From: Zoogloeaceae bacterium
GTDB taxonomy: Bacteria; Pseudomonadota; Gammaproteobacteria; Burkholderiales; Rhodocyclaceae
Assembly: GCA_031290955.1 (NCBI GenBank)
Contig: JAISLJ010000162.1
Coordinates: 1-16,109 of the forward strand
Reading direction: 5' to 3'
Length of the DNA stretch: 16,109 nucleotides
Below the pieces are notes generated by a model. That model did no database searches and was not told where the DNA came from. It was given only the letters and a program-made list of their open reading frames with translations. This document shows, one piece after another, positions 1-6,225 of the stretch (position 1 is the stretch's first letter; every line of letters starts with the position of its first letter). The position numbers and the translations under genes are program-made.

Positions 1-234
1 GAGACCGTTTTCATCCCGGCCAGCACGGATGATCTTCTGGTCTATCCCGAACCGGAAACGGATTTTGCGACCGGCGCGCCTGAATCCGGCGCAGAAACCA
101 CCCTGCCGGAAACGTTCGATTTCCCCATCTCCGAACCCGATGGGGAAACGGCCCCAGTGGAAGAAACGGCATTCGTGGAAACGCTCCCCTTGATTGGCCT
201 GCCCGAAGAAACGCCAGAAACCGGGACGTTTTGA
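1..234 (+). CDS. C-terminal fragment of an acidic Thr/Glu/Pro-rich protein (5' end outside window)
   Basis: Frame 1 is open from the first base to a TGA at 232-234, giving 77 residues. The peptide is acidic and low in complexity, with recurring P-E-T / E-T motifs (for example YPEPETDF, TLPETFDFP, EETPETGTF) and almost no basic residues, which suggests an extended, disordered tail. No domain is recognisable and I cannot name the protein. The plus frame is preferred over the overlapping minus-strand frame because it runs off the window edge as a natural gene end and its third positions are GC-biased like the neighbours. No terminator is visible directly after the stop; the sequence passes into the repeat-bearing spacer. 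Function unknown. Confidence 0.55.
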   Translation, partial: ETVFIPASTDDLLVYPEPETDFATGAPESGAETTLPETFDFPISEPDGETAPVEETAFVETLPLIGLPEETPETGTF

Positions 235-312
235 GTGATTCCCGCGCCGCCGCCCCGTGGGGAGCAATGACGAGGCAAACGCCTGCGGAAACATCGCAAA
301 CCGCCAAACCTT

Positions 313-464
313 CGTCATTGCGAGGGCCGAAGGCCCGTGGCAATCCACACACCTTTTCCGCAACACGGATGCCCAAGGGAAGGCAAGCGGCGGCGCGGAC
401 GGGGAGGGCATCGCACAGATAAACGCCGGTGGATTGCCGCGCCGCTTCGCTCCTCGCAATGACG
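313..464. repeat. REP/BIME-like inverted repeat pair (CGTCATTGCGAGG ... CCTCGCAATGACG)
   Basis: Seen directly: the left unit begins CGTCATTGCGAGG (313-325), carries a small GGGCC-GAA-GGCCC hairpin (324-335) and ends GTGGCAATCCAC (337-348). The right unit is its mirror, GTGGATTGCC (429-438) to CCTCGCAATGACG (452-464). The two arms are reverse complements at both their outer and inner ends, as in intergenic REP doublets (BIMEs). About 80 bp lie between the units, including the 56-bp repeat listed separately. The role is unknown; such elements are usually non-coding and mobilised in trans. Confidence 0.75.
383..438 (+). repeat. 56-bp dispersed repeat, copy 1
   Basis: This stretch (starts GCAAGCGGCGGCGCGGACGG, ends GGTGGATTGCC) matches the reverse complement of 15915-15970 at most positions without gaps (by eye about nine differences in 56). 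Copy 1 lies between the REP arms and its 3' end overlaps the right arm. Non-coding on both strands as far as I can see. Confidence 0.7.
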
Positions 465-482
465 ACAAAGTGGGGGCGGCTT

Positions 483-551
483 CATCCCCAGACAAATGGC
501 ATGGTCGAACGCTTCAATGGTCGCATCGGCGAGCTTTGCCAGCAAACCCGC
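483..551 (+). mobile_element. Transposase remnant (rve/DDE integrase-core fragment, IS481-like)
   Basis: In the frame starting at 483 the translation reads HPQTNGMVERFNGRIGEL and then CQQTR. The P-Q-T-N-G-x-V-E-R-F-N-G-R block is the highly conserved segment around the third catalytic acidic residue (the Glu of VERFN) in IS481/IS3-type DDE transposases. Nothing upstream or downstream in any frame continues the transposase: the preceding bases are the REP-like arm and the following residues (LGALPNDMAHQ) no longer match. It is therefore a decayed fragment of at most about 25 codons. The family (IS481 rather than IS3) is my best guess from the motif alone. Confidence 0.65.
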
Positions 552-576
552 TTAGGAGCGCTACCAAACGACATGG

Positions 577-593
577 CGCACCAAATTTGTGCG
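577..593. promoter_or_regulatory. NtrC (NRI) enhancer box upstream of glnA
   Basis: The sequence CGCACCAAATTTGTGCG is a near-perfect dyad with GCAC-N7-GTGC geometry, the spacing of known NtrC sites (TGCACYA-N5-TGGTGCA type). Its centre lies about 115 bp upstream of the -12 element of the better sigma-54 candidate, a normal enhancer distance. The NtrC gene itself is in this window (4673-6097), so autologous control of glnA is likely. Only one strong box is visible; an IHF site between box and promoter was not recognised. Confidence 0.7.
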
Positions 594-658
594 TCGGTGG
601 CGATTTTTGCCCGGTGACGGTGCGTTGCGCGGAATCTTTCCCGCGTGGTTTTTCCTTG

Positions 659-673
659 TGGCACAATGCGTGC
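659..673 (+). promoter_or_regulatory. Candidate sigma-54 promoter 1 of glnA
   Basis: TGGCACAATGCGTGC has the required GG-N10-GC spacing and a perfect -24 TGGCAC; the -12 half reads GTGC instead of TTGC. It also lies within a short dyad (GGCAC-N5-GTGCC). Predicted start near 685. It competes with the candidate at 689-704 and may be the weaker of the two. Confidence 0.4.
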
Positions 674-688
674 CCGTGGCGCGACGAC

Positions 689-704
689 TGGCACACTTTC
701 TGCT
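689..704 (+). promoter_or_regulatory. Candidate sigma-54 promoter 2 of glnA
   Basis: TGGCACACTTTCTGCT has a perfect -24 TGGCAC, GG-N10-GC spacing and CTGCT against the consensus TTGCW. The T-rich middle is typical of sigma-54 promoters. The implied transcript starts near 715 and leaves a leader of about 58 nt before the glnA start codon. Together with the NtrC box this forms a standard nitrogen-regulated architecture. Confidence 0.6.
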
Positions 705-733
705 GTCAGGGCGCGCTGTAGTTTCACTCATTT

Positions 734-749
734 GCCGGGATCGCCCGGC
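734..749 (+). promoter_or_regulatory. Stem-loop in the glnA leader
   Basis: GCCGGG-ATCG-CCCGGC forms a perfect 6-bp GC stem with a 4-nt loop, ending 7 nt before the TAGGAG ribosome-binding site (757-762). No run of U follows, so it is not an obvious terminator. It may protect the 5' end or tune translation; this is inference. Confidence 0.45.
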
Positions 750-772
750 GTTCGTTTAGGAGATTTTGCAAG

Positions 773-2185
773 ATGGCTACCGCTCAGGACGTTCTGAAAA
801 CCATCCAGGAGAATGACGTCAAGTTCGTCGATTTCCGTTTTACCGATACCCGCGGCAAGGAGCAGCACGTTGGTGTGCCTGCCCGATACGTGGATGAAGA
901 GAAGTTCGAAAGCGGTCACGCCTTCGATGGCTCCTCCATTGCCGGATGGAAGGGCATCCAGGCTTCCGACATGTTGCTGCTGCCGGACCCTGACACCGCC
1001 TTCATCGACCCCTTCTACGAGGAATCCACGCTCGTGATTACCTGCGATGTGGTGGATCCCACCGACGGTCGCGGCTATGACCGTGATCCCCGTTCCATCG
1101 CCAAGCGCGCCGAGGCCTATCTCAAGTCTTCCGGCCAAGGGGATGCCGCCTACTTCGGCCCGGAACCCGAATTCTTCATCTTCGATTCCGTGGAGTGGAA
1201 GACCGACATGTCCGGCTCCTACGTGAAGATCACTTCCGAGGAAGCCGCATGGGCCTCTGGCGACAAGTTCGAGGGCGGCAACATCGGCCACCGGCCCGCC
1301 GTCAAGGGCGGCTATTTCCCCGTGCCGCCGGTTGATTCCCTGAACGATGTCCGCGCCGCCATCTGCCTCGCGCTGGAACAGTGCGGCGTTGAAGCGGAAG
1401 TGCATCACCACGAAGTTGCCTCTGCCGGACAAAACGAGATCGGCACCCGCTTCAATACTCTGGTGCGTCGCGCCGACTGGACACAGGTGCTGAAGTACGT
1501 GGTGCACAACGTTTCCCACCAGTATGGCAAGACCGCAACTTTCATGCCCAAGCCCATTGTCGGCGACAATGGTTCCGGCATGCACGTGCACCAATCCGTC
1601 TGGAAGGATGGCAAAAATCTCTTTGCGGGCAACGGCTATGCCGGGCTTTCCGAATTCGCGCTCCACTACATCGGCGGCATCATCAAGCATGCCCGGGCGC
1701 TGAACGCCATCACCAATCCCGGCACCAACTCCTACAAGCGTCTGGTGCCCGGCTTTGAAGCGCCGGTGAAACTCGCCTATTCCGCGAAGAACCGCTCCGC
1801 TTCCATCCGTGTGCCCTTCGTTTCCGGCGACAAGGCCCGTCGCATCGAAACCCGCTTTCCGGACCCGATCGCCAACCCGTACCTGTGCTTTGCCGCGCTC
1901 CTCATGGCGGGCCTGGACGGCGTGCAAAACAAGATTCATCCCGGTGATCCCGCCGACAAGAATCTCTACGACTTGCCGCCGGAAGAGGATGCCAAGATTC
2001 CGACCGTCTGCTCCAGCCTCGATCAGGCGCTGGAATATCTGGACAAGGATCGTGAATTCCTGACCCGCGGCGGCGTTTTCTCCAATGATTGGATCGACGC
2101 CTACATCGCGCTGAAGATGGAAGAAGTCACCCGGCTCCGGCTGACGACGCACCCGGTCGAGTTTGAACTGTATTATTCCTGTTGA
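773..2185 (+). CDS. glnA: Glutamine synthetase, type I (GSI-beta)
   Basis: Glutamine synthetase joins ammonium to glutamate using ATP and is the main ammonium-assimilation enzyme; it acts in the cytoplasm as a dodecamer. At 470 residues it has the usual type I length. Visible signatures are FRFTDTRGKEQHV and FDGSSIAGWKGIQ near the N-terminus, the GPEPEFFIFD metal-binding segment, the ATP/glutamate block PKPIVGDNGSGMHVHQS, NRSASIRVP, and NLYDLPPEE, whose Tyr399 corresponds to the adenylylated tyrosine of the GlnE-controlled beta subtype. The C-terminus FELYYSC is intact. The ATG at 773 follows TAGGAG at 757-762. It is monocistronic: preceded by an NtrC box and sigma-54 promoters, followed by a strong terminator. 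Regulation is therefore expected at two levels, transcriptional by NtrC and covalent by adenylylation. Confidence 0.98.
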   Translation: MATAQDVLKTIQENDVKFVDFRFTDTRGKEQHVGVPARYVDEEKFESGHAFDGSSIAGWKGIQASDMLLLPDPDTAFIDPFYEESTLVITCDVVDPTDGRGYDRDPRSIAKRAEAYLKSSGQGDAAYFGPEPEFFIFDSVEWKTDMSGSYVKITSEEAAWASGDKFEGGNIGHRPAVKGGYFPVPPVDSLNDVRAAICLALEQCGVEAEVHHHEVASAGQNEIGTRFNTLVRRADWTQVLKYVVHNVSHQYGKTATFMPKPIVGDNGSGMHVHQSVWKDGKNLFAGNGYAGLSEFALHYIGGIIKHARALNAITNPGTNSYKRLVPGFEAPVKLAYSAKNRSASIRVPFVSGDKARRIETRFPDPIANPYLCFAALLMAGLDGVQNKIHPGDPADKNLYDLPPEEDAKIPTVCSSLDQALEYLDKDREFLTRGGVFSNDWIDAYIALKMEEVTRLRLTTHPVEFELYYSC

Positions 2186-2205
2186 TTCCGCGTTTCCGGA
2201 ATCCC

Positions 2206-2229
2206 AAAAAGGGCCGCAAGGCCCTTTTT
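2206..2229. terminator. Bidirectional rho-independent terminator after glnA
   Basis: A5-GGGCC-gcaa-GGCCC-T5 forms a perfect stem flanked by A and T runs. It starts 20 bp after the glnA stop and lies between convergent genes, so it can serve glnA on the plus strand and the small gene at 2261-2602 on the minus strand. Confidence 0.9.
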
Positions 2230-2260
2230 CAATGCGTTCGGTTTTCCAGCCCGACGGTCA

Positions 2261-2602
2261 TCAGGGCACAAGCGTCGCGCGCAGTCGCTTGAAGAGTGTA
2301 TCAATCTTGGGCGTGGCGCTCTCCGCTTCCGGGCAGGGCGCGCGGCTGTTTTGGTGGCGCAGGAAGGATTCTTCGATCGCGGCCTTGAAGATTTCGTCGT
2401 ACCCAATGTCGCGCTTGGCGCTCAGGACAACATCCAGTTCCGTGCGAATGCGCTCCAGGATGGCCTCCTGACGGCAAGCCAGGGCGACGCCATTGATGTC
2501 CCCCAGCGCCCGGACTTCCTCGCTGCCCGGCAACGGGGCGGCCAGAATGGCGCTGGAGAAGGCCAGCATGAAAACCGGAACGAACCATTGCTTTTTCATC
2601 AT
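2261..2602 (-). CDS. Small secreted conserved hypothetical protein (113 aa)
   Basis: The likely product begins MMKKQWFVPVFMLAFSSAILAA, a clear Sec signal peptide with cleavage expected after the A-L-A-A region. The mature part of about 90 residues is mostly helical, with the motif INGVALACRQ and two cysteines (in ALAC and APCPE). I recognise this NG-x-ALAC type of small periplasmic protein as recurring in betaproteobacteria but know no function. The start is set by GAGGAAAC directly upstream of ATG at 2602 on the minus strand; the frame stays open further upstream but that part lacks signal-peptide logic. A TATAAT -10 hexamer lies at 2634-2639. It converges on glnA and shares its terminator. 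Confidence 0.75.
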   Translation of the reverse strand: MMKKQWFVPVFMLAFSSAILAAPLPGSEEVRALGDINGVALACRQEAILERIRTELDVVLSAKRDIGYDEIFKAAIEESFLRHQNSRAPCPEAESATPKIDTLFKRLRATLVP

Positions 2603-2633
2603 GTTTCCTCGTGTGCCATGAAAGGAGCATCTG

Positions 2634-2639
2634 ATTATA
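2634..2639 (-). promoter_or_regulatory. Candidate -10 element (TATAAT) for the 113-aa protein gene
   Basis: On the minus strand TATAAT lies about 32 nt upstream of the start at 2602, leaving a leader of roughly 25 nt. No good TTGACA-like -35 is seen at 16-18 bp, so strength is uncertain. Confidence 0.4.
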
Positions 2640-2662
2640 GACGCATTTGATCGCCGCTGGGT

Positions 2663-2682
2663 AAAAATCCCGCGTTTTGCGG
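2663..2682 (-). terminator. Weak rho-independent terminator after the 69-aa protein gene
   Basis: On the minus strand a short CCGC-N5-GCGG stem is followed by GATTTTTA, 15-35 nt after the stop of the gene at 2698-2907. The stem is only 4 bp, so confidence is limited. Confidence 0.35.
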
Positions 2683-2697
2683 CGCAGGACATTTTTC

Positions 2698-2907
2698 TTA
2701 TGCCGGTTTGCGACAGCGACCATCCTTGAACGGCCCGGCGACGCGCCGCCAACCCTCGCCCAGTGCCGCCTGCGAGCAGATACGGCTGCCGTCCGCCTTG
2801 CTCATCCAGAGCCAATACAGGGCGGGCGCGGCCCCGGCCTTGCCCCCGAAGGGCGGGGAAAAGAGGAAAAAAAGCGCCAAGCAGAAGCGCGCAATCCAGG
2901 ATTTCAT
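2698..2907 (-). CDS. Small secreted protein with paired cysteines (69 aa)
   Basis: The product begins MKSWIARFCLALFFLFSPPF, a signal-peptide-like N-terminus, followed by a short mature region of about 42 residues (YWLWMSKADGSRICSQ ... GPFKDGRC) with two cysteines that could form a disulfide after export. Several aromatic residues and the KADGSR / GPFKDGRC motifs look conserved rather than random, and I associate similar short proteins with betaproteobacteria, but no function is known to me. The start at 2907 has only a weak GAG two bases upstream; an alternative in-frame ATG at 2937 would add ten residues (MFQFTLRLFE) before the signal sequence. It lies divergent from the DUF4124 gene. Confidence 0.55.
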   Translation of the reverse strand: MKSWIARFCLALFFLFSPPFGGKAGAAPALYWLWMSKADGSRICSQAALGEGWRRVAGPFKDGRCRKPA

Positions 2908-2981
2908 CTCAAATAAACGCAGTGTGAATTGAAACATGGCAACGCTTTCAGGAACGCGAACAGGCATCATGATAAAACGGC

Positions 2982-3010
2982 TTGGACATCAGGTGTGATC
3001 TTGCTAGACT
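2982..3010 (+). promoter_or_regulatory. Sigma-70-type promoter for the DUF4124-ntrB-ntrC operon
   Basis: TTGGAC (2982-2987) and TAGACT (3005-3010) are separated by exactly 17 bp, and the start codon lies 36 bp past the -10. It would give constitutive low-level expression of the NtrB/NtrC pair; no NtrC box is visible here. Confidence 0.6.
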
Positions 3011-3045
3011 CTCTCGCGTTTCCGCTCACATTTTTTGGAGAATTG

Positions 3046-3522
3046 ATGATGAAAACGATCCTGTCGACCAGCCTCCTGGCAAACGTATTGCTCGTGCTCC
3101 CCGTTGGCGCGCAGCAGGTCTACAAATGCGTCGATGCCGAAGAGCACGTGACCTACTCCAACGTAGTCAAACCGGGCAGCAAGAACTGTAATCCGATCAC
3201 GCTGGAGCCGGAATCCGTGCTTCCCGCGCCCGCCCGGCCACGCGCCGCCTCCAACCCGACGCCCGCCAATTTCCCCTCGGTGAGTTCCGCCGAACAGAGC
3301 GCCCGGGACAATGATAGCCGCGTCATCCTGGCGCAGGAACTGGAACGAGAGCAAAAGGCTCTGGAGCAGGCGCGCAAGGAACTGGAAGAACAGCGCGCGC
3401 GGAATCCGGGCGACATGAAGGACCCGAAGATCCTTGACCGCCTGCAACCTTACGAGGAACGGGTGGCCCAGCATGAGCGCAACATCCAGGCGCTGAACAA
3501 GGAAATCGGCAACCAGCGCTAG
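3046..3522 (+). CDS. DUF4124 domain-containing periplasmic protein
   Basis: The 158-residue product starts MMKTILSTSLLANVLLVLPVGA, a Sec signal peptide, followed by the DUF4124 core QQVYKCVDAEEHVTYSN with its conserved Y-K-C and V-T-Y-S pattern and a second cysteine (SKNC). A Pro/Ala-rich linker (about residues 63-90) leads to a charged coiled-coil (about 100-157: ELEREQKALEQARKELEEQ and onward). DUF4124 proteins are widespread in proteobacterial envelopes and their biochemical role is unknown. TTGGAG at 3035-3040 sits 5 nt from ATG 3046; ATG 3049 is an equivalent start. The stop is 2 bp before the ntrB start, so the genes are almost certainly co-transcribed; this neighbour is commonly seen before ntrB in betaproteobacteria. 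Confidence 0.85.
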   Translation: MMKTILSTSLLANVLLVLPVGAQQVYKCVDAEEHVTYSNVVKPGSKNCNPITLEPESVLPAPARPRAASNPTPANFPSVSSAEQSARDNDSRVILAQELEREQKALEQARKELEEQRARNPGDMKDPKILDRLQPYEERVAQHERNIQALNKEIGNQR

Positions 3523-3524
3523 GT

Positions 3525-4676
3525 ATGCCTCCCACCGCGCGCCGCCCGCAGGAACCCGCAGGACAATCGTCATCCGCAACGCAAGCGCCGCCCGCAGGGC
3601 AATTGCTGTCCGCAGGCCCCTTTGCGGGGCTGGATTATCTTGCTTCCGCAGTCATGCTTCTGGATGCGGCGCAGCAGGTGCGTTATGCCAACAGCGCCGC
3701 CCAGAATCTTCTGGCGGTGACAGGGCAATCGCTGCGTGGTCGTCCGTTTGGCAAGGTGGTACGCGCCAGCGCCACGCTTGAGGCCGCGCTCGCCAATGCC
3801 GTGGCCAATGGCTGGAGCTACACGGGGCAAAACGTGGAGATTCGCCGGGACGACCATGATATCCTGCACCTGAACTGCACCGTGACGCCCATCCAGTGCG
3901 CGGAAGCGCCGGAAATCTGCATGCTCATGGAGTTGCAGCCCATTGACCAGCAATTGAAAGTGAGCCGGGAAGAACGGCTGATCGGACAGCAACAGGCCAA
4001 TCGGGAACTGATCCGCAACCTGGCGCACGAGATCAAGAATCCCCTGGGCGGTATCCGCGGGGCGGCGCAACTTCTGGAACGCGAACTCAACAATCCCGCC
4101 CTGAAGGAATACACCCAGGTCATCATCGCCGAAGCCGACCGCCTGCAAAACCTGATGCAACGTCTTTTGTCGCCGCACCGGGGCAACATGCAACCGGCCC
4201 CCGTCAATATCCACGACATCCTGGAGCGGGTGCGCAGTCTTTTGCTGCTCGAATCCCCGGAGGGCCTCGCCATCCGCCGCGATTACGATGCCAGCCTCCC
4301 GGAACTGTTGGGAGACCGCGAGCAATTGATCCAGGTCTTCCTCAACATTGCGCGCAACGCGGCGCAGGCGCTGGAGGGCCGGGGGGAGATCATCTTCCGG
4401 ACGCGCGCGGCGCGGCAGGTAACGCTTGTCAAGCGGCGCTTCCGGCTGGCCATTGATGTGATGATCATCGACAATGGCCCGGGCATTCCCGAAACCTTCC
4501 TGGAGCGCATGTTCTACCCGCTCGTCTCCGGTCGCCCGGACGGCACAGGACTGGGCCTCACGCTGGCGCAAAGTTTCGTCCAGCAGCATCAAGGGGTGAT
4601 CGAGTGTTCGAGCCGTCCGGGCCATACCGCCTTCCTGGCGCGGCTGCCGACCGACCCTTTTGAGAAACAGGCATGA
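3525..4676 (+). CDS. glnL: Nitrogen-regulation sensor histidine kinase NtrB (NRII)
   Basis: NtrB is the cytoplasmic kinase/phosphatase that, with PII protein, sets NtrC phosphorylation according to nitrogen status. The 383-residue product shows a PAS domain (about 35-130, LDYLASAVMLLD ... RYANSAAQNLL), the dimerisation/phosphoacceptor H-box NLAHEIKNPLGGIRGAAQLL with His168, an N-box (NIARNAAQAL), a G1 box (DNGPGIPE), an FYPLVSGR F-box and a GTGLGL G2 box. No transmembrane segment is present, as expected. The N-terminal 30 or so residues (PTARRPQEPAGQ ...) are low-complexity and encoded by CCCGCAGG-type repeats; enterobacterial NtrB has a shorter lead before the PAS domain. The ATG at 3525 lies 2 bp after the preceding stop with a poor Shine-Dalgarno, suggesting translational coupling. 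The stop overlaps the ntrC start (ATGA). Confidence 0.95.
   Translation: MPPTARRPQEPAGQSSSATQAPPAGQLLSAGPFAGLDYLASAVMLLDAAQQVRYANSAAQNLLAVTGQSLRGRPFGKVVRASATLEAALANAVANGWSYTGQNVEIRRDDHDILHLNCTVTPIQCAEAPEICMLMELQPIDQQLKVSREERLIGQQQANRELIRNLAHEIKNPLGGIRGAAQLLERELNNPALKEYTQVIIAEADRLQNLMQRLLSPHRGNMQPAPVNIHDILERVRSLLLLESPEGLAIRRDYDASLPELLGDREQLIQVFLNIARNAAQALEGRGEIIFRTRAARQVTLVKRRFRLAIDVMIIDNGPGIPETFLERMFYPLVSGRPDGTGLGLTLAQSFVQQHQGVIECSSRPGHTAFLARLPTDPFEKQA
3545..3616 (+). repeat. CCCGCAGG repeat cluster inside the ntrB 5' coding region
   Basis: Two related tandem blocks are visible: CCCGCAGGACAATCGTCATC continuing CGCA (about 3554-3577) and CCCGCAGGGCAATTGCTGTC continuing CGCAGG (3591-3616), plus a further CCCGCAGG at 3545-3552. 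The 16-mer GCGCCGCCCGCAGGGC at 3585-3600 recurs exactly at 13550-13565 within the ABC-F gene. The cluster encodes most of the extra N-terminal residues of NtrB. Confidence 0.7.
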
Positions 4677-6097
4677 TTCCTGCAAAGCATTCCGCCATGA
4701 AACCCATCTGGATTATCGACGATGACCGCTCTATTCGCTGGGTGTTGGAAAAGACGCTGACGCGGGAAGAAATCCCCTTCCGGAGCTTCGTCTCCGGCGA
4801 CGAGGCGCTGGAGGCTCTGGCGCGAGAGACGCCACAGGTGCTGCTTTCCGATATCCGCATGCCGGGCACGTCCGGGCTGGAAGTTCTGAAAGCCGTGAAG
4901 GCACGCGCGCCGCAAACGCCGGTCATCATCATGACCGCCTATTCCGACCTGGAATCGGCGGTCGCGGCCTTTGAGGGCGGTGCGTTTGAATACCTGCCCA
5001 AGCCTTTCGATGTCGATCAGGCCGTGGAACTCATCCGCCGGGCCATCGACGAGAGCACGCACCAGAGCGGTGCGTCACAGGAAGAGCCGTTGATGCCGGA
5101 AATCCTGGGGCAAGCCCCGGCGATGCAAAATGTCTTCCGCGCCATCGGACGCCTGTCGCAATCCCACGCGACGGTACTCATCACCGGGGAATCCGGTTCC
5201 GGCAAGGAGCTGGTCGCCCATGCCCTGCACCGGCACAGTCTGCGCAAGAACGCAGCTTTCATCGCCATCAACACGGCGGCGATCCCGAAGGATTTGCTGG
5301 AATCCGAATTGTTCGGCCACGAGCGCGGCGCGTTTACCGGCGCGCAGGCGCAGCATCGCGGCCGCTTCGAGCAGGCCGAGAGCGGCACCCTGTTCCTGGA
5401 CGAGATCGGGGACATGCCATCGGAACTGCAAACCCGGCTGCTGCGCGTGCTCTCTGACGGGCACTTCTATCGCATCGGCGGCCACACTCCGATCAAAGCC
5501 AACGTGCGCGTCATCGCGGCGACGCATCAGGATCTGGAAAAGCGCGTGCGGGATGGCCTCTTCCGCGAAGACCTGTTCCACCGCCTGAATGTGATCCGCA
5601 TCCGCCTGCCGGCGCTGCGGGAACGGCGGGAAGATATCCCCCTGCTCGCCCGGCATTTTTTGCAAAAGAGCGCGCAGGAACTGGGCTGCGAACCCAAGCG
5701 GTTTTCCGAGAGCGCGCTGCGCTATCTTGCCGGGCTGGAATTCAGCGGCAATGTGCGGCAACTGGAAAATATATGCCACTGGATCACGGTCATGGCGCCG
5801 GGCCAGCAGGTGGAAATCGCCGACTTGCCGCCCGACCTGAAAGATGGCCCGGCACAGTCCCAAAGCCTCCGCTGGGAGCGCGTACTGGCGCGGGAGGTCG
5901 ACCAGATGCTTGCTGCTTCCACGCCGAACGTACACGCGACGCTTGTCCAGACGCTTGAACGGGTCCTGATCACCCGTGCCCTCGCCCACACCGGCGGCCG
6001 CCGCATCGAAGCCGCCCAAGCCCTCGCCATCGGCCGCAACACAATTACACGCAAGATACAGGAACTGGGGCTGGGGCTGGAAGGGCAGAATTCGTAA
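4673..6097 (+). CDS. glnG: Nitrogen-regulation response regulator NtrC (NRI), sigma-54 activator
   Basis: NtrC is the enhancer-binding protein that, once phosphorylated by NtrB, activates sigma-54 promoters such as that of glnA. The 474-residue product has a receiver domain (IIDDDRSIRWV acidic pocket; phosphoacceptor Asp60 in LLSDIRMPG; Lys in YLPKPFD), an AAA+ domain with Walker A GESGSGK (172-178), the sigma-54 contact loop GAFTGA (219-224), Walker B GTLFLDEIGDMP and FREDLFHRLNVIRIRLPALR, and a Fis-type helix-turn-helix at the C-terminus (EAAQALAIGRNTITRKIQEL). ATG 4673 overlaps the ntrB stop in an ATGA; an internal ATG at 4697 (MKPIWIIDDD) matches the usual family N-terminus and may be the true start, giving 466 residues and Asp52. 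Confidence 0.97.
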   Translation: MIPAKHSAMKPIWIIDDDRSIRWVLEKTLTREEIPFRSFVSGDEALEALARETPQVLLSDIRMPGTSGLEVLKAVKARAPQTPVIIMTAYSDLESAVAAFEGGAFEYLPKPFDVDQAVELIRRAIDESTHQSGASQEEPLMPEILGQAPAMQNVFRAIGRLSQSHATVLITGESGSGKELVAHALHRHSLRKNAAFIAINTAAIPKDLLESELFGHERGAFTGAQAQHRGRFEQAESGTLFLDEIGDMPSELQTRLLRVLSDGHFYRIGGHTPIKANVRVIAATHQDLEKRVRDGLFREDLFHRLNVIRIRLPALRERREDIPLLARHFLQKSAQELGCEPKRFSESALRYLAGLEFSGNVRQLENICHWITVMAPGQQVEIADLPPDLKDGPAQSQSLRWERVLAREVDQMLAASTPNVHATLVQTLERVLITRALAHTGGRRIEAAQALAIGRNTITRKIQELGLGLEGQNS

Positions 6098-6159
6098 ACC
6101 GGGCAGGAACCAGAATCAGGAACAGGATGTCGACCATAACGCCTTCAGAGGAGCGCTTT

Positions 6160-6225
6160 ATGAACCCCGTCCGCTCGTCGCCGAAACGCTGGTACACACC
6201 CGCGACGGGGAATATGATCACATGA
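6160..6225 (+). CDS. Putative 21-residue small ORF after ntrC
   Basis: ATG 6160 to TGA 6225 encodes MNPVRSSPKRWYTPATGNMIT. A good Shine-Dalgarno (GAGGAG, 6149-6154) precedes it by 5 nt. The peptide is basic and matches nothing I know. Its stop overlaps the start of a second small ORF (ATGA at 6222-6225). It could be a leader-type peptide or chance; no coding statistics can be drawn from 21 codons. Confidence 0.25.
   Translation: MNPVRSSPKRWYTPATGNMIT

Noticed and set aside
728..2152. 474-codon open frame antisense to glnA
   Set aside because: It is the shadow of glnA in a GC-rich genome; the translation shows no family features and the plus-strand GS is complete.
3004..3579. 191-codon minus-strand frame opposite the DUF4124 gene
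   Set aside because: Shadow frame; the plus strand has a promoter, ribosome-binding site, signal peptide and known domain.
6165..6210. Terminator after ntrC from the CCCCGTC/GACGGGG pairing
   Set aside because: The loop is over 30 nt and no U tract follows.
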